Source: Synanceia verrucosa (lineage: Eukaryota > Chordata > Actinopteri > Perciformes > Synanceiidae). Taken from it: 64,000 nt of DNA. The DNA is taken from assembly GCA_029721515.1 (NCBI GenBank), contig CM056567.1:23408731-23472730 (forward strand), written 5' to 3'. Numbering within the stretch: position 1 is the stretch's first letter; the number at the start of each line of letters is the position of its first letter. Shown one piece after another: positions 43,588-54,412 of this stretch. Below the pieces are notes generated by a model. The model searched no databases and was not told the DNA's origin. It was given only the letters and a program-made list of their open reading frames with translations. Made by a program: the position numbers and the translations under genes.

Positions 43588-43592
43588 CCTTT
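43588..43592. repeat. retroviral target duplication, copy 2
   Basis: CCTTT, identical to 34778-34782. Confidence 0.9.
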
Positions 43593-43860
43593 CCATCATT
43601 ATTTAGTATTATACTGTGGTCCATGGACCTACCTGCGTTGGCAATGATATGGCTTGGCTATGGCGGGTGCTCCTTTCCAATGCTGGACCCAGTTCAGCAC
43701 ATAGCTCCAAGAGCACAGCTCTCAGGAGTCTATATTGGTTGATTAGCCAGTCGTCATCATGGGCCAGCAGATCTTGCAGATCCCAGAAAACCCATCCCTC
43801 CTGATCCTCACCACAGAGTCTCCATCATTCTGCACAACTGCGCATGCAAGATGACCCAGC
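43593..43860 (-). pseudogene. Harbinger transposase, upstream part
   Basis: On the minus strand this aligns with 14510-14710 of the + strand copy: GAGCTGTGCTCTTGGA, TGCTGAACTGGGTCCAGCAT, GAAAGGAGCACCCGC, then a GTAGGT donor and the intron up to the retroviral insertion. It is the displaced upstream part of the element continued at 34777. Confidence 0.7.
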
Positions 43861-44345
43861 GGCCTGAGGATTGCTGGATCCATCTTCTGTTACAGACAGG
43901 TGGACTCAGCTCGATATTATGATATATGCTTGCAGCACATAGGGGGCTGTTTCACAAAACTCAGATAAGGGATTAAGCCAGGATTTCTCAGGTATCCTTT
44001 TGCCTTGAATAGGTTTTACTAAAGCAGGGGCACATAAATTCTTGTGGAGATTAATTTTTTGCAGCTAGCCTGCCCCCTACAGACTAAAAGCCAGACTTAG
44101 TTAATCCTGCTGTCTTTTTGTGCAGTCAGCTGTCACTGCAATTAAAAATAAATGAGTTTTACAGTTATTCCACAGGCTGCTGTATTTTTTTTTTGAGACA
44201 ACTCATGGCAATTTTTTTTTTTTTTATCAATTTTCAAATATGGTTGAATAGGCGAGCTTGTGCTCTCTGCAAGAGATTTTGAGGAAGGATTACTAAAACG
44301 TTCAACCCAGTTAAACAATAACAGTTTCATACAGACTTTGTTGCA
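43861..44345. other. probable Harbinger terminal region
   Basis: Contains GGGGGCTGTTTCACAAAACTC near 43942, the style of a Harbinger-type terminal sequence in fish, and poly-A/T runs at 44180-44226. No gene seen. Confidence 0.35.
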
Positions 44346-44883
44346 GAAATGTCAAGTCAATTTTATTTGTACAGCCCAATTTTATTTGTATAGTATCACA
44401 AATTACCATTTTGCCTCAGAGATACAGGATATGACACCCTCTGTCCTTTACAAACGACCCTCACATCAACTAAGGAAAAACTCCCCCCAAAAAAAGAGAT
44501 GAGAACGCACAGGGACTACGAGGCACAGAACTAATCTGCAGCATGAGTTAAAGGGGGAAGAGTAAACACATCCTCTTCTCCACAACTCTAAAAGATACAA
44601 CCTGAGCAGCATCGCCTCTTCTCCATCTCACCACCATCACGACAGATGAAGCCTGGATGACACCACCTCCTTCCCTCAGCTCGTGGACACCCGGGAGCTG
44701 AAAGCACAGGGACTCCAGGGAAGAACATGAGTTAGTAAAATGACTTAATGGAGGCATCCAAATAAAGAAGAAGAGAAGCTCAGTGTGTCAGAGGAAGTCC
44801 CCCCGCAGTCTAGACCTGTAGCAGCATAACTAAGGACTGATCCAAGGCAGCCTGAGTCAGCCTTGGATCAGTCCTAACTATAA
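44346..44883 (-). repeat. L2 3'-UTR fragment
   Basis: Matches 5290-6290 of the complete L2 in the same orientation, with an internal gap: TTTATTTGTATAG, GATATGACACCCTCTGTCC, CTGATCCAAGGCAGCCTGAG. It is 5'-truncated and noncoding. Confidence 0.8.
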
Positions 44884-46236
44884 TACGCATACGCTTATAC
44901 ACACACAGAAGAAAAACTGGACATTATCATCAATTAATAATAAAAAAAAAAACTATGGGACGCCCCCTATGGGACGTAAAAAGTGGACATGTCGGGGGAA
45001 AAGAGGACGTTTGGTCAAGTTTGCAGCACCCACAAATTGATCCTTAATTCATGCAAACGAGCAATAATCCTCTTTGACGTACATCACAAATTGTTTTCTC
45101 ATCTCTGACAGGTGCTCAGATGCTGATTGAAATAGAGAGGAGAAATCAGGAGTCTGGATGCGGAGTAGTGTGTGTCTCCTCTGCTCAGCTGGGACTGCTG
45201 AGGGAGGCTGCTGTGAACCTGACCATCTGTGAGTGCTTTCGGATGGAGGAGAGGTTCACGGCAGCACCCGCTGCCTCTGCTTTGGTTTATTTGAAATTAA
45301 ACAGTGTTTAATTGTTTGTTTAATTGTTTTTTTGTGTGTTAGAATTCAACCGCTTGCATTTTCACATGGGGATTTCTGCATCTATTTTGTAAGCTACTAT
45401 TTTGTAAGCTTTCTCCCACTAACCCCAAAAAATCATTCATGGGGAAGGTGAATTGGATAATCTAAATTGCCTGTAGCAATGACATCTTTAAAGAGCACTT
45501 GAGGGGAGGCTGCCACAGTTATTCACACAAAGCAGTTGAAAATCCTACAGAAATCTGGTCTTAAGCTCATAGTGAATCAAACAGTGCTATGTGCTGTTTG
45601 TTGCTCATCATAAATCTATTGTTGTGGAGTTTGCATGTTTGCGTGGGTTCTCTCTGGGTTTTTCTTTTGGAAATAAAAGAAAAATAAAAGTATACTTTTT
45701 CAGCATAACACCCTTTCTTTTGTCCTCCTTGAGTCTCTCCATGCTTCCCTGCCCTCCCCACCTCACTTCACAACAGTCTTCAACTGGGGAATTATTAGTT
45801 ATTTCATTGTAAGTAAGTTCATTGGATCCTAATGTAGTTCAAAGCAACACATATGTGTTTTCTTTACCTTGTGTCTTTCAGGTGATTGTAGATTGTATTC
45901 ACAGTATTTTAGACATGACATTTTAGATATTAAAAATGAGAAATTCCTCAGGTTTATTATTATGTTTGTTTAAATTTTTCCTTGTAAAACTGGAAATGGC
46001 TCATGAATAACACAAAGTAGCGGTCATTGAATAAAATCTGATTGAATTGTGATTTGATTGTTAAATGAACCATGGATAAATGGGTAGAGCCAAACACTGA
46101 CAAACATCAGTGTGACATTGGCTGGCAAGAGCGTTTCTGCTCTACTAATTCACAACTTTCCCTTCAGCTCTGTCACTCATCTCCACTTTTCCCAACAGTA
46201 GCTTCATGTTACTCATCATCTCCTCTGTGTTTTTAG
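44884..46236. other. end of long gabbr1 intron, no gene seen
   Basis: AT-rich intronic DNA. A short frame at 45120-45311 begins after an AG but has no recognisable domain, so I do not call it an exon. The stretch before 46237 carries a pyrimidine-rich acceptor (CTCCTCTGTGTTTTTAG). Confidence 0.45.
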
Positions 46237-46387
46237 GCTCAGGACCTCCTGCAGATCAGACAGTGGTCACTGAGGAGTTTCGCTACCTGTCCCAGAAGAT
46301 ATTTGTGTCCATGTCTGTCTTTGCTGGGTTGGGAATTCTGCTGGGAATCGTCTGCCTCACCTTCAACATCTATAACAGCAAAGTCAG
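46237..46387 (+). CDS. gabbr1: gabbr1 exon, TM1
   Basis: A 151-bp exon from acceptor TTTTTAG to donor GTAGAA. It starts by completing the split glycine and ends with two bases of an arginine codon (phase 2). It encodes GSGPPADQTVVTEEFRYLSQ and then TM1, with VSMSVFAGLGILLGIVCL followed by FNIYNSKV, the conserved GABBR1 cytoplasmic start. The donor is followed 87 bp later by a Tc1 element. Confidence 0.96.
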
Positions 46388-46474
46388 GTAGAAAAGCTCA
46401 TTTTACTAGACATCAATAGAGTTCAAGATGATTTAAACTACCTTCCCAGCATCAAAGAGCTTACCACCCACATA

Positions 46475-47713
46475 CACAATATTGCCGAAAGTATTCGCCC
46501 ACCTGCCTTGACTGGCATTTGAAATTTAGTGACATCCCATTCCTAATCCATAGGGTTCAACATGACGTCGGTCCACCCTTTGCAGCTATAACAGCTTCAA
46601 CTCTTCTGGGAAGGCTGTCCACAAGGTTTAGTAGTGTGTTTATGGGAATTTTTGACCATTCTTCCAGAAGCGTATTTGTGAGGTCACACACTGATGTTGG
46701 ATGAGAAGGCCTGGCTCTCAGTCTCTGCTCTAATTCATCCCAAAGGTGTTCTATCGGGTTGAGGTCAGGACTCTGTGCAGGCCAGTCAAGTTCATCTACA
46801 CCAGACTCTGTCATCCATGTCTTTATGGACCTTGCTTTGTGCACTGGTGCACAGTCATGTTGGAAGAGGAAGGGGCCAGCTCCAAACTGTTCCCACAAAG
46901 TTGGGAGCATGGAATTGTCCAAAATGTCTTGGTATGCTGAAGCATTCAGAGTTCCTTTCACTGGAACTAAGGGGCCAAGCCCAGCTCCTGAAAAACAACC
47001 CCACACCATAATCCCCCCTCCACCAAACTTTACACTTGGCACAATGCAGTCCGACAAGTATCGTTCTCCTGGCAACCACCAAACCCAGACTCATCCATCA
47101 GATTGCCAGATGGAGAAGTCACTCCAGAGAACGCGTCTCCACTGCTCTAGAGTCCAGTGGCGGCGTGCTTTACACCACTGCATCCGACGCTTTGTATTGC
47201 ACTTGGTGATGTATGGCTTGGATGCAGCTGCTCGGCCATGGAAACCCATTCCCTGAAGCTCTCTGTGCACTGTTCTTGAGCTAATCTGAAGGCCACATGA
47301 AGTTTGGAGGTCTGTAGTGATTGACTCTGCAGAAAGTTGGTGACCTCTTCACACTATGTGCCTCAGCATCCGCTGTCCCCGCTCCATCAGTTTATGTGGT
47401 CTACCACTTCATGGCTGAGTTGCTGTCATTCCCAAACACTTCCATGTTCTTATAATACAGCTGACAGTTGACTGTGGAATATTTAGGAGCAAGGAAATTT
47501 CACGACTGGATTTGTTGCACAGGTGGCATCCTATCACAGTTCCACGCTGGAATTCACTGAGCTCCTGAGAGTGTCCCATTCTTTCACAAATGTTTGTAAA
47601 AGCAGTCTGCATGCCTAGGTGCTTGATTTTATACACCTGTGGCCATGGAAGTGATTGGAACACCTGATTCTGATTGTTTGGATGGGTGAGCGAATACTTT
47701 TGGCAATATAGTG
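46475..47713 (-). mobile_element. Tc1/mariner element with both ends
   Basis: A 1,239-bp element between TA dinucleotides (46473-46474 and 47714-47715). Terminal repeats CACAATATTGCCGAAAGTAT and, inverted at the right, CACTATATTGCCAAAAGTAT are about 28 bp and imperfect. It encodes a broken transposase on the minus strand. Confidence 0.88.
46557..47579 (-). pseudogene. Tc1 transposase, broken by stops
   Basis: It starts MGHSQELSEFQRG at 47579, with a helix-turn-helix region (SSREISLLLNIPQSTVSCII) for terminal-repeat binding. A TGA at 47409-47411 and further stops break the middle. The C-terminal half is open from 47075: VWGCFSGAGLGPL, catalytic Asp in FQHDCAPVHKA, and the final Glu in SPDLNPIEHLW, 34 residues later (D34E spacing). 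Residue content is otherwise close to functional relatives, so decay is moderate. Confidence 0.85.
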
Positions 47714-48663
47714 TACTTATGTAAAGCAAAAAGTAACAGTTATCTCATAGTTTGACCCAGTTTGCTAACCTCTACCCCCACTGCTGAGCAGTGAAGCCAA
47801 GGTCATCAAATGATCACTTGAAGCTGGCTCCAAACTCTACACTAAACATTAAATGCTCAATGTCACAGCAGTAATAATGTTTGGTACAAAAACCATTGTA
47901 GCAATTTTTTCATCCCTCACAACATGCTGGCAAAATCTGAGAACTGTTGCTGGTGGAGCTCTGAGCAGTTGGAAAGAAAGTGTAACCCTCATGAAATGAG
48001 CAAGTGAGAATTACTGGGTGCAATTGTTCTTAAGGCCAGAGATATCAGAAGTCTGCAGCTGTGTATGAACACATGAGCTGTGTATGTGTCTATTTTCCAA
48101 TCACTGTTTGACAGTGATTTTGTCCTACCACAGTGGTCTGTTTGTGTGTAAGTACAAGGGTGTCAAGCTCGCCGGTATCCAAAATCTCAGTTCTCTGGCA
48201 CCGAATCTTCTAAATCTTCCTTGGGCTGGGGTTCGCCAACACGTCTCGATCCAGTTGTCCAGAGTCAAAGTTCAGGGAATCCACCCAAAACACCTGACCT
48301 AAAGAGGCCAGATTATCCATTTAACGACTTTTAATCAAGGCAATACATCAAATCAACATTCAATATATCAACTAAACTAATCTCCACACGAGTGAAAATT
48401 TACATCCACCACATAACAGTTGAGACACAACAGCATAAACTCAGTGCTCAACATGTTGTGTGTTCTTATCAGAGTTTTCAGCACATTCAACTAAACATAA
48501 TGAACACAAGTGAGTTAATGTGTCCAATTCACACAAATACGGTTACAAAATCAACATATCTGTTGACGTTCTGTTGAAAGTCTGGCTCCAATCCTGTCCA
48601 GGGCTTCCAGAAATGACCTCAGCGTATTACAACCACTTTCGCTCACTTTTGGTGCATATTACG

Positions 48664-48707
<44 letters not shown>

Positions 48708-48759
48708 TCCGGCAGCGCAAGACGGGTCTTATGGCAGATCCGCTGTCGGATCTACTACT
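47714..48759. other. intron, TC microsatellite, no gene seen
   Basis: Intronic DNA. A perfect TC dinucleotide tract lies at 48667-48703. Nothing else recognisable. Confidence 0.5.
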
Positions 48760-48771
48760 GGTTTCTATCAT

Positions 48772-49127
48772 CCATCCATTATCTACCGCTTATCCAGGGT
48801 CGCGGGGGGGCTGGAGCCTATCCCAGCTGTCTTAGGGTGAAAGGCAGGGTACACCCTGGACAAGTGTCCAGTTCATCACAGGACACATAGAGACAGACAA
48901 CCACTCACACTCACATTCACACCTACGGTCAATTTAAATTAACCAATTAACCTAATCCCCATACATGTTCTTGGATTGTGGGAGGAAGCTGGAGTACCAG
49001 AGAGAACCCACACAGACACGGGGAGAACATGCAAAGTCCACACAGAAAGGCCCCGGGCCGGGAATTGAACCCGGTACCTTCTTGCTGTGAAGCGACAGCG
49101 CTAACCACTACATCACCGTGCTGCCCC
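48772..49127 (-). mobile_element. tRNA-derived SINE, best copy, 12-bp duplication
   Basis: A 356-bp copy of the family at 3313. GGTTTCTATCAT flanks it perfectly (48760-48771 and 49128-49139). B box GGTTCAATTCC and A-box-like TGTAGTGG are on the minus strand near 49065 and 49108. It shows the site CTTAGGGTGAAAGG uninterrupted, which is split by a MITE in the copy at 57251. Confidence 0.85.
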
Positions 49128-49139
49128 GGTTTCTATCAT

Positions 49140-49449
49140 GCCCTTCAAAATAAATAAATAAATAGATTATTTATTCATTTTAATCACAAATCAGTTGTTT
49201 GTCATTTTAACCAAGTATGAGTTTTAACTTTAATCATGTATTTGTCTGGGATATTTTAAGTGATTGTTAATGTAGGTTACAGAAGCTATGCAGGCTTCTG
49301 TCAGTGCTGCAGTGCAGAGCTAACATTAGCCATTAGGCAGGCAACACACAGTAACATGTAGCCCATTCTCTTCTACGATATAGCCTATTGTAATATTTCT
49401 GTATTAAATAGATAAAACTGTGTAAATCAACTCACACAATGTACAATAT
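49140..49449. other. no gene seen
   Basis: AT-rich intronic DNA. Confidence 0.4.
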
Positions 49450-50331
49450 TAACTCTTTGAGTGCCGTGTATTTTGACGTCATTTAAAATCCAACACTTGA
49501 GTGCCATTGACATAATATAAAAGTATTTTTTTGGCAGCGGGTCACCTATCGCTGTTTCCCACAGCCTGTGAGTAATGTTGGGGCTTCTGGGAGATGTAGT
49601 CCGTGCATAAAGAGTATACTAGTGATGGGTAAAACAGTTCTTTTGAGTGAACTGAATCTGTACGAATCGTTCATTTAAAAAGATCCGTTCAAAAGATTCG
49701 TTCACCGAATCACCGAGATCCTCCGAGGAAGCCCTTACTCCCCCACCCCCCCCCCACCCCCTTCCGAGTAGCTACGAACTCCCTCCGAGTTTAGTGAACG
49801 AATCGCTGCAGCTTCCTGCTAGAATCACTCGTTCGGTCAGTGAGTCGCCCCTCCCCTCCCCTCGCTGGCTGGGTAGTTCATCGAAGATTCACGAGTCATG
49901 AACTAATGAACGAGGCAGTTCAACTCCCGGCCACCACGCTGAGACTGAGCTCAAGTGAACTGAGAAAGGAACGAATCAATTCAGGAAGTGATTCAGTTCA
50001 GTTCGTTCACTCAAAAGATTCGTTCTCTCGAACGAATTGTTCGCAAACAACACAACACTACGGTATACACCACGGAGATGTGGAGACGATTGTGATTAGA
50101 GAGCAAAATGGAAGGATTCCTGACAAAAAGTGACATTTTTGGCGAGAGTTGCCTACTCTACCTTTGATAAAACTAGAACGGTACGAAGTAAAAACACAGT
50201 TTTTCATGATAAAATGCAGAGTCTCTTCTTTCATTTGAGCTGTTCACTGGTTTCAGAGACATAGTACAAAATATTCTGTGGGTCTAGAAATATGATTTAA
50301 AATGGGCAAAAACACTGGCACAAGGCACTTT
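49450..50331. repeat. MITE-like repeat, copy 3, inverted, split by hAT MITE
   Basis: Opens TTAACTCTTTGAGTGCC and closes near GGCACAAGGCACTTTC, inverse of the copy at 19620. The sequence at 49620-50060 is a later insertion. Confidence 0.6.
49620..50060. mobile_element. hAT-type MITE
   Basis: A 441-bp noncoding element rich in repeated GTTCGTTCA / GAACGAAT-type sequence. Ends are TAGTGATGGG and its partner CAACACTA. Flanks GAGTATAC (49612-49619) and CGGTATAC (50061-50068) form an 8-bp duplication (6/8 now identical), the length typical of hAT insertions. The related copy at 19.9 kb shows the site unoccupied (AGTATACACC read inverted). Confidence 0.7.
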
Positions 50332-50917
50332 CTTTTATAAAAGTGTAAAGAACCAAACCCAAAGAAGTGTCTGTTTGTCAGTGCAATACAGTGAGTGAAA
50401 ATAATTAGCAGTGAGTCAGAATTGTGTGTTTTACAGTTTTACAAGAAGTGATAAAACCACTGTGTGTTAATGGAATAGATGGACAGGACACTGAGATTGG
50501 GTTAATTTTCCTGATTCTACAGCATTTCTTCTCCGTTCATGGGCATCAGGAGGCTAATCTAATCTACCAGGGGATGGGTTACCTCTCAACAAAGAACTGG
50601 GAAGTCTGTCATCCCCATTCATGAAAGACAGGGTTTTACACCATATTCTTTTCTGTTTCCCATTATCTGGCTCTGCATTGCCTGAAATGTATTCCATTAT
50701 GTTAACCATCAAGTGATTACTGGGACTGGTGTAACCAGGCAATTGGTTTGTCACCATTGGCGTAGAGGATATATACATTCAGGTCTAGAAGAATACAGTA
50801 AAATATGTATCCTTGTTATATACCACATCCGTTATTATCCTTTTCCTTCACTGACATATGAATGTTTTGTTTTGTAGTTTAAGTTTACTAAAGCAGATAT
50901 ATGTATTTCTGTTCCAG
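50332..50917. other. intron before gabbr1 TM2 exon
   Basis: No repeat or gene recognised. It ends in acceptor TTCTGTTCCAG. Confidence 0.5.
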
Positions 50918-51050
50918 GTACATTCAGAACTCACAGCCCTACCTTAATAACATGACTGCACTGGGTTGCATGATGGCTCTGGCTGCTGTCTTTCCTCTGG
51001 GTATTGATGGCCTTCATGTTCACAGGAGACAGTTCCCCATTGTCTGCCAG
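50918..51050 (+). CDS. gabbr1: gabbr1 exon, TM2
   Basis: A 133-bp exon from acceptor TTCCAG to donor GTACAC. Its first base completes arginine, and the frame ends on a whole codon (phase 0). It encodes YIQNSQPYLNNMTALGCMMA then LAAVFPLGIDGL (TM2) and RRQFPIVCQ. The cysteine before the final Gln is the class C GPCR residue at the top of TM3 that pairs with a cysteine in extracellular loop 2, present in the exon at 54413. Confidence 0.96.
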
Positions 51051-52627
51051 GTACACTTTGAAAATTGCTCTGAACACAGTGGTTTCATTTCAAACTTAAG
51101 TGATTTTGTATAGCCTAGATTACAAATCTCAAATTTGCCTCAAGGGCCTTTACAATCTGTAGAGGATGCAACATTCTATGTCAACTAAACAACTCTCGCA
51201 CTAGTACAACTCACTGTCTGTCAGTGTGAAGCCAAATTGTTCTCCACTGAAAGTAATTAGTTACACTACTCTCACATTACTTTTGGGTTTGGGTTACTCT
51301 GTAATATCAAATGAGACGCATGATAACAATATAAGGAGGACAGACACCAGATCTCTCTTTTCTGCTCTTTAATATCACAAAGTTCAATTCCAGCCTCCAA
51401 CAGTCCAAGTGCCATGATGTCTTTGAGCAAATTACCTAAACCCAAACTGCTCCCAATGCTGTGCTTTGGTAGATGAATGTGTGATGAATTTGATTAGTTT
51501 CCACTGATGGCCTCCCACTGTCACTGCAAGAATGTATGAATGGGTAAAGGCCATGTGTAAAATGCTTTGAGTGTTCAGCTGACTAGAAAGGAGTTATACA
51601 AGTACAGTCTTTTACGTCTTAAGCCACACTGCCTTTTTGCTCCGTTTCCTTGTCCATGAGCTTGAGCACTTAAGTCAAGGTCACGTAGGAAACACACAGG
51701 AAAAAAGGATGTTTGATTTGTTTTTCTGTCCTCCTGTTATGCTGTAGCTGAAGGTCATAAATTAGTGCAAGGGACAACATGATTTTTGATTAATAACCTT
51801 AATGTGATTACTTTTACCTCTAACAGTAATGCTCATCCATTGCGCATATGCACACATGTGGCCCCTCATGAAGGATGAGGCCCTACACACAGCGCGTGTT
51901 GGTCTTAGTATTTATGATGTGTGAAGTAAGACCACACCCACAGCAAGAGAATCACAGAGAACATAGGGAAAGTTAAATATAAATATTCAATTGGATAATA
52001 AATCTTGATGTGCAAATGTAGCCTGATAATCAGACTGATTTGCCTTCCTTTCTTGTCAGCCAATTTGTGTTTTAGTGATGTACTTGTCTCTCTGCTGTCA
52101 GATTCACTCAGCATGGGAGTCAGATTAATGATTGCCAAAAGTAAGGGGAAAAGTGAGAGCCCAACTCTTTTGATAAATAAAATGGCGAACAATCTGTACA
52201 TCATCTGCTGGGCTAGTCCAGAAACCAATGGGCAATGACACAAAGTTGCGGGTACCTTAAAAATTCAGGTTCTTTGAGAAAACATTTGGGGGCTGAAAAG
52301 ACTTAAAAGATACTTTTAACCACCTTAAGTCAGGAATACCAAAGACCCAGTCCAGCCCAAGTTAACATGCTTGTTATTGTTGCTTTTTAATTTCAGTTAG
52401 TATTTAGCTTCCTTCAGCTTTTACCTCTCCTTGTGTTCTCAGTTTTATGTGTAATATTACTGTATTACAGAGGATAGTCTTTCAAGGTTTTTTGCATTTA
52501 AGGTAATTTTTGAAAAGCTATTAAACTCAAACATGGCTTAACAATGGAGAATGTCTGAGGAGTTGATTGTATTAACCTGTTTGATATATTAGTAAGTGTA
52601 ATTACGAAAACCTTTTTTCTCTGCCAG
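51051..52627. other. intron, partial SINE, no gene seen
   Basis: Contains the SINE tail at 51455-51610. The rest is unassigned AT-rich DNA. Confidence 0.5.
51455..51610 (+). repeat. SINE 3' part
   Basis: TGAATGTGTGATGAAT, ATGAATGGGTAAAGG and TAAAATGCTTTGAGTG resemble the tail of the tRNA-type SINE at 56808. The head is missing. Confidence 0.55.
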
Positions 52628-52744
52628 TTCCGTCTGTGGCTTCTTGGTCTGGGCTTCAGCCTTGCTTATGGCAGCATGTTCACCAAGATCTGGTGGGTCC
52701 ACACCGTCTTCACCAAGAAGGAGGAGAAGAAAGACAAGAGGAAG
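52628..52744 (+). CDS. gabbr1: gabbr1 exon, TM3 and intracellular loop 2
   Basis: A 117-bp exon, phase 0 at both ends, acceptor CTGCCAG and donor GTAAAA. It encodes FRLWLLGLGFSLAYGSMFTK (TM3), IWWVHTVFTKKEEKK and DKRK. The second half is intracellular loop 2, which contacts the G protein region of the heterodimer. The exon end falls within the loop, where the candidate microexon at 53182 would add residues. Confidence 0.96.
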
Positions 52745-53772
52745 GTAAAAGTGGGAGTTGAAGCTGTGGATTTAAATTCCTTGACCTAGAGCTTTCCTGC
52801 CAAGCCAAGAGTTTTAGGCTTTACTTAATCATCATCATTCCCCTCAAGGACAAGCTCTGCTGCCTGTGATGATGTATTTCCCAATCATATATTATTTACA
52901 TTTACTTTGTACATTCCTTTTTACATTTGGAGTGAACCCTTCCAATCGGTCCCAGAGGTAAAAGGTCTCCTCTAGGTACAATATGCATAAACCATGGGAG
53001 TGTTGCATTGGAAGTTTTGGTCAGTGTACATATACCAAGTTGCATAAGTTACATAACCTTTCCTAAACCTAACTGAGTTGTTAAAGTTAACTTTGTTTCA
53101 GTTTGGCCCTTGTTAAGCATTAGAATGGTAGTGATAACCAACCATTCAAGCAGCTGATAACATTTAAAATGTGTGTCTCAGATAAATTCTATGGAAAATC
53201 CATCTCTGCTGGAAGATTCCAGCATAAAGGTAAAACGCGCTCCACATGCCAAAACCACCAACCACCCACTCATTGCTTTGCAGTGACTGTTACATAAAGG
53301 ATATACTGCATTATTGCATTGGTACTAAATGTAAATTGCTGGAGATACTCAACAGTTACTTCCACTCTTCTCCTCAATATAAGGCCCCTGTACATTTCAG
53401 TGCTATATAAATAAAAATCTTTTTTTCCACCTGAATATCCAGACAGGTTGTAGTGTTGGACCTATTCCCCAAAAATGTATTTATCTGTCTTTAAAGCTGA
53501 ATACATAAAACATCTTTATTTATTGCCTGAGTCAGGAGGCTGCGCACTCTCAGTATGGCCTCTTTGTTTCTTTCCTGTCATAGCCCAGTGCTTTGACGGC
53601 AGATTGAATTGGCTCCAGTTAGTGATGGATCATTGTTTTCTTGTCCAGCTTCAGCTGATCTATTTATGGCTTCATAAATCCCTCCCTCACAAAATCAGAA
53701 AGAGAGGATTTATGCCTTAACCTGATCCCTTGCCATGCTCCCAGTGACCGTCACCTCCCTCTTACTCAGCAG
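52745..53772. other. intron with candidate microexon
   Basis: No repeat recognised apart from short AT runs. It holds the possible cassette exon at 53182-53229. Confidence 0.5.
53182..53229 (+). other. candidate in-frame microexon of gabbr1
   Basis: 48 bp between TGTGTCTCAG and GTAAAACG. A branch-like CTGATAAC lies about 20 bases upstream of the AG. It has no stop in the gabbr1 frame and would insert 16 mainly polar residues (INSMENPSLLEDSSIK) between exons that both meet at phase 0, in intracellular loop 2. A 48-bp stretch is free of stops by chance nearly half the time, so the evidence is only suggestive. Confidence 0.35.
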
Positions 53773-53880
53773 CACCTGGAACCATGGAAACTCTATGCTA
53801 CTGTTGGCGGTTTGCTCAGCATTGACATCCTGTCTCTCACGATCTGGCAGATTGTGGATCCTCTACATATCACAGTGGAG
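53773..53880 (+). CDS. gabbr1: gabbr1 exon, TM4
   Basis: A 108-bp exon, phase 0 at both ends, donor GTATGA. It encodes HLEPWKLYATVGGLLSIDIL, SLTIWQIVDPL and HITVE, which is TM4 with the invariant IWQIVDPL. The acceptor is a CAGCAG tandem (53767-53772). I chose the second AG because it puts HLEPW where mammals have TLEPW. Use of the first AG would add one Gln. Confidence 0.95.
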
Positions 53881-54304
53881 GTATGATCAAAATTGAATGC
53901 ATTCACAAGAAGAGTATTATATTTACTAGTAAAATAACTAAATAATAAAACAAAAAAGTAAGATAAAGGAGTAAAGCAAGTTGAAGGATGGATAACTGTT
54001 AAATTTAAAACTGTTTTTTAATTATTTTTTTTTTCTCAGTGTGCAACTTGAACATTTGATTTGAAATCATGTCCTAATTTAAGGACACTTGTCTAAAATG
54101 GCAGGATTCTCTCAAACATATTTTGAATTTTAAGGCCTCATGAAGTCAAGTTTACATTGTTGACATTGTGATTAACCAATTAAGCATGTCAAACAACAGT
54201 GGCGATCAAATTGTAAAGGGAATCTTCTCATTTGAGAATCAGGAATCCAGCAAATATAATTTTGTACAATAAATAAATTCTTTTGACACTTTTTCATGTT
54301 GGCG

Positions 54305-54315
54305 GTGTGTGTGTG

Positions 54316-54347
<32 letters not shown>

Positions 54348-54407
54348 TGCATGTGTGTGTGCGTGTGTGTGTGTGTGTGTGTGTTATGTGTGTGTTATGT
54401 GTGTGTA
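54305..54407 (+). repeat. TG-rich microsatellite at a splice acceptor
   Basis: About 100 bp of TG with GTGC variants, ending five bases before the AG acceptor of the next gabbr1 exon. No normal pyrimidine tract lies between. Confidence 0.95.
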
Positions 54408-54412
54408 AGCAG

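Noticed and set aside
45120..45311. Possible extra gabbr1 or other host exon
   Set aside because: It follows an AG, but the translation matches no GABBR1 segment. The flanking exons already join in phase without it.
48667..48703. TC repeat as a regulatory element
   Set aside because: It is an ordinary microsatellite far from any splice site.
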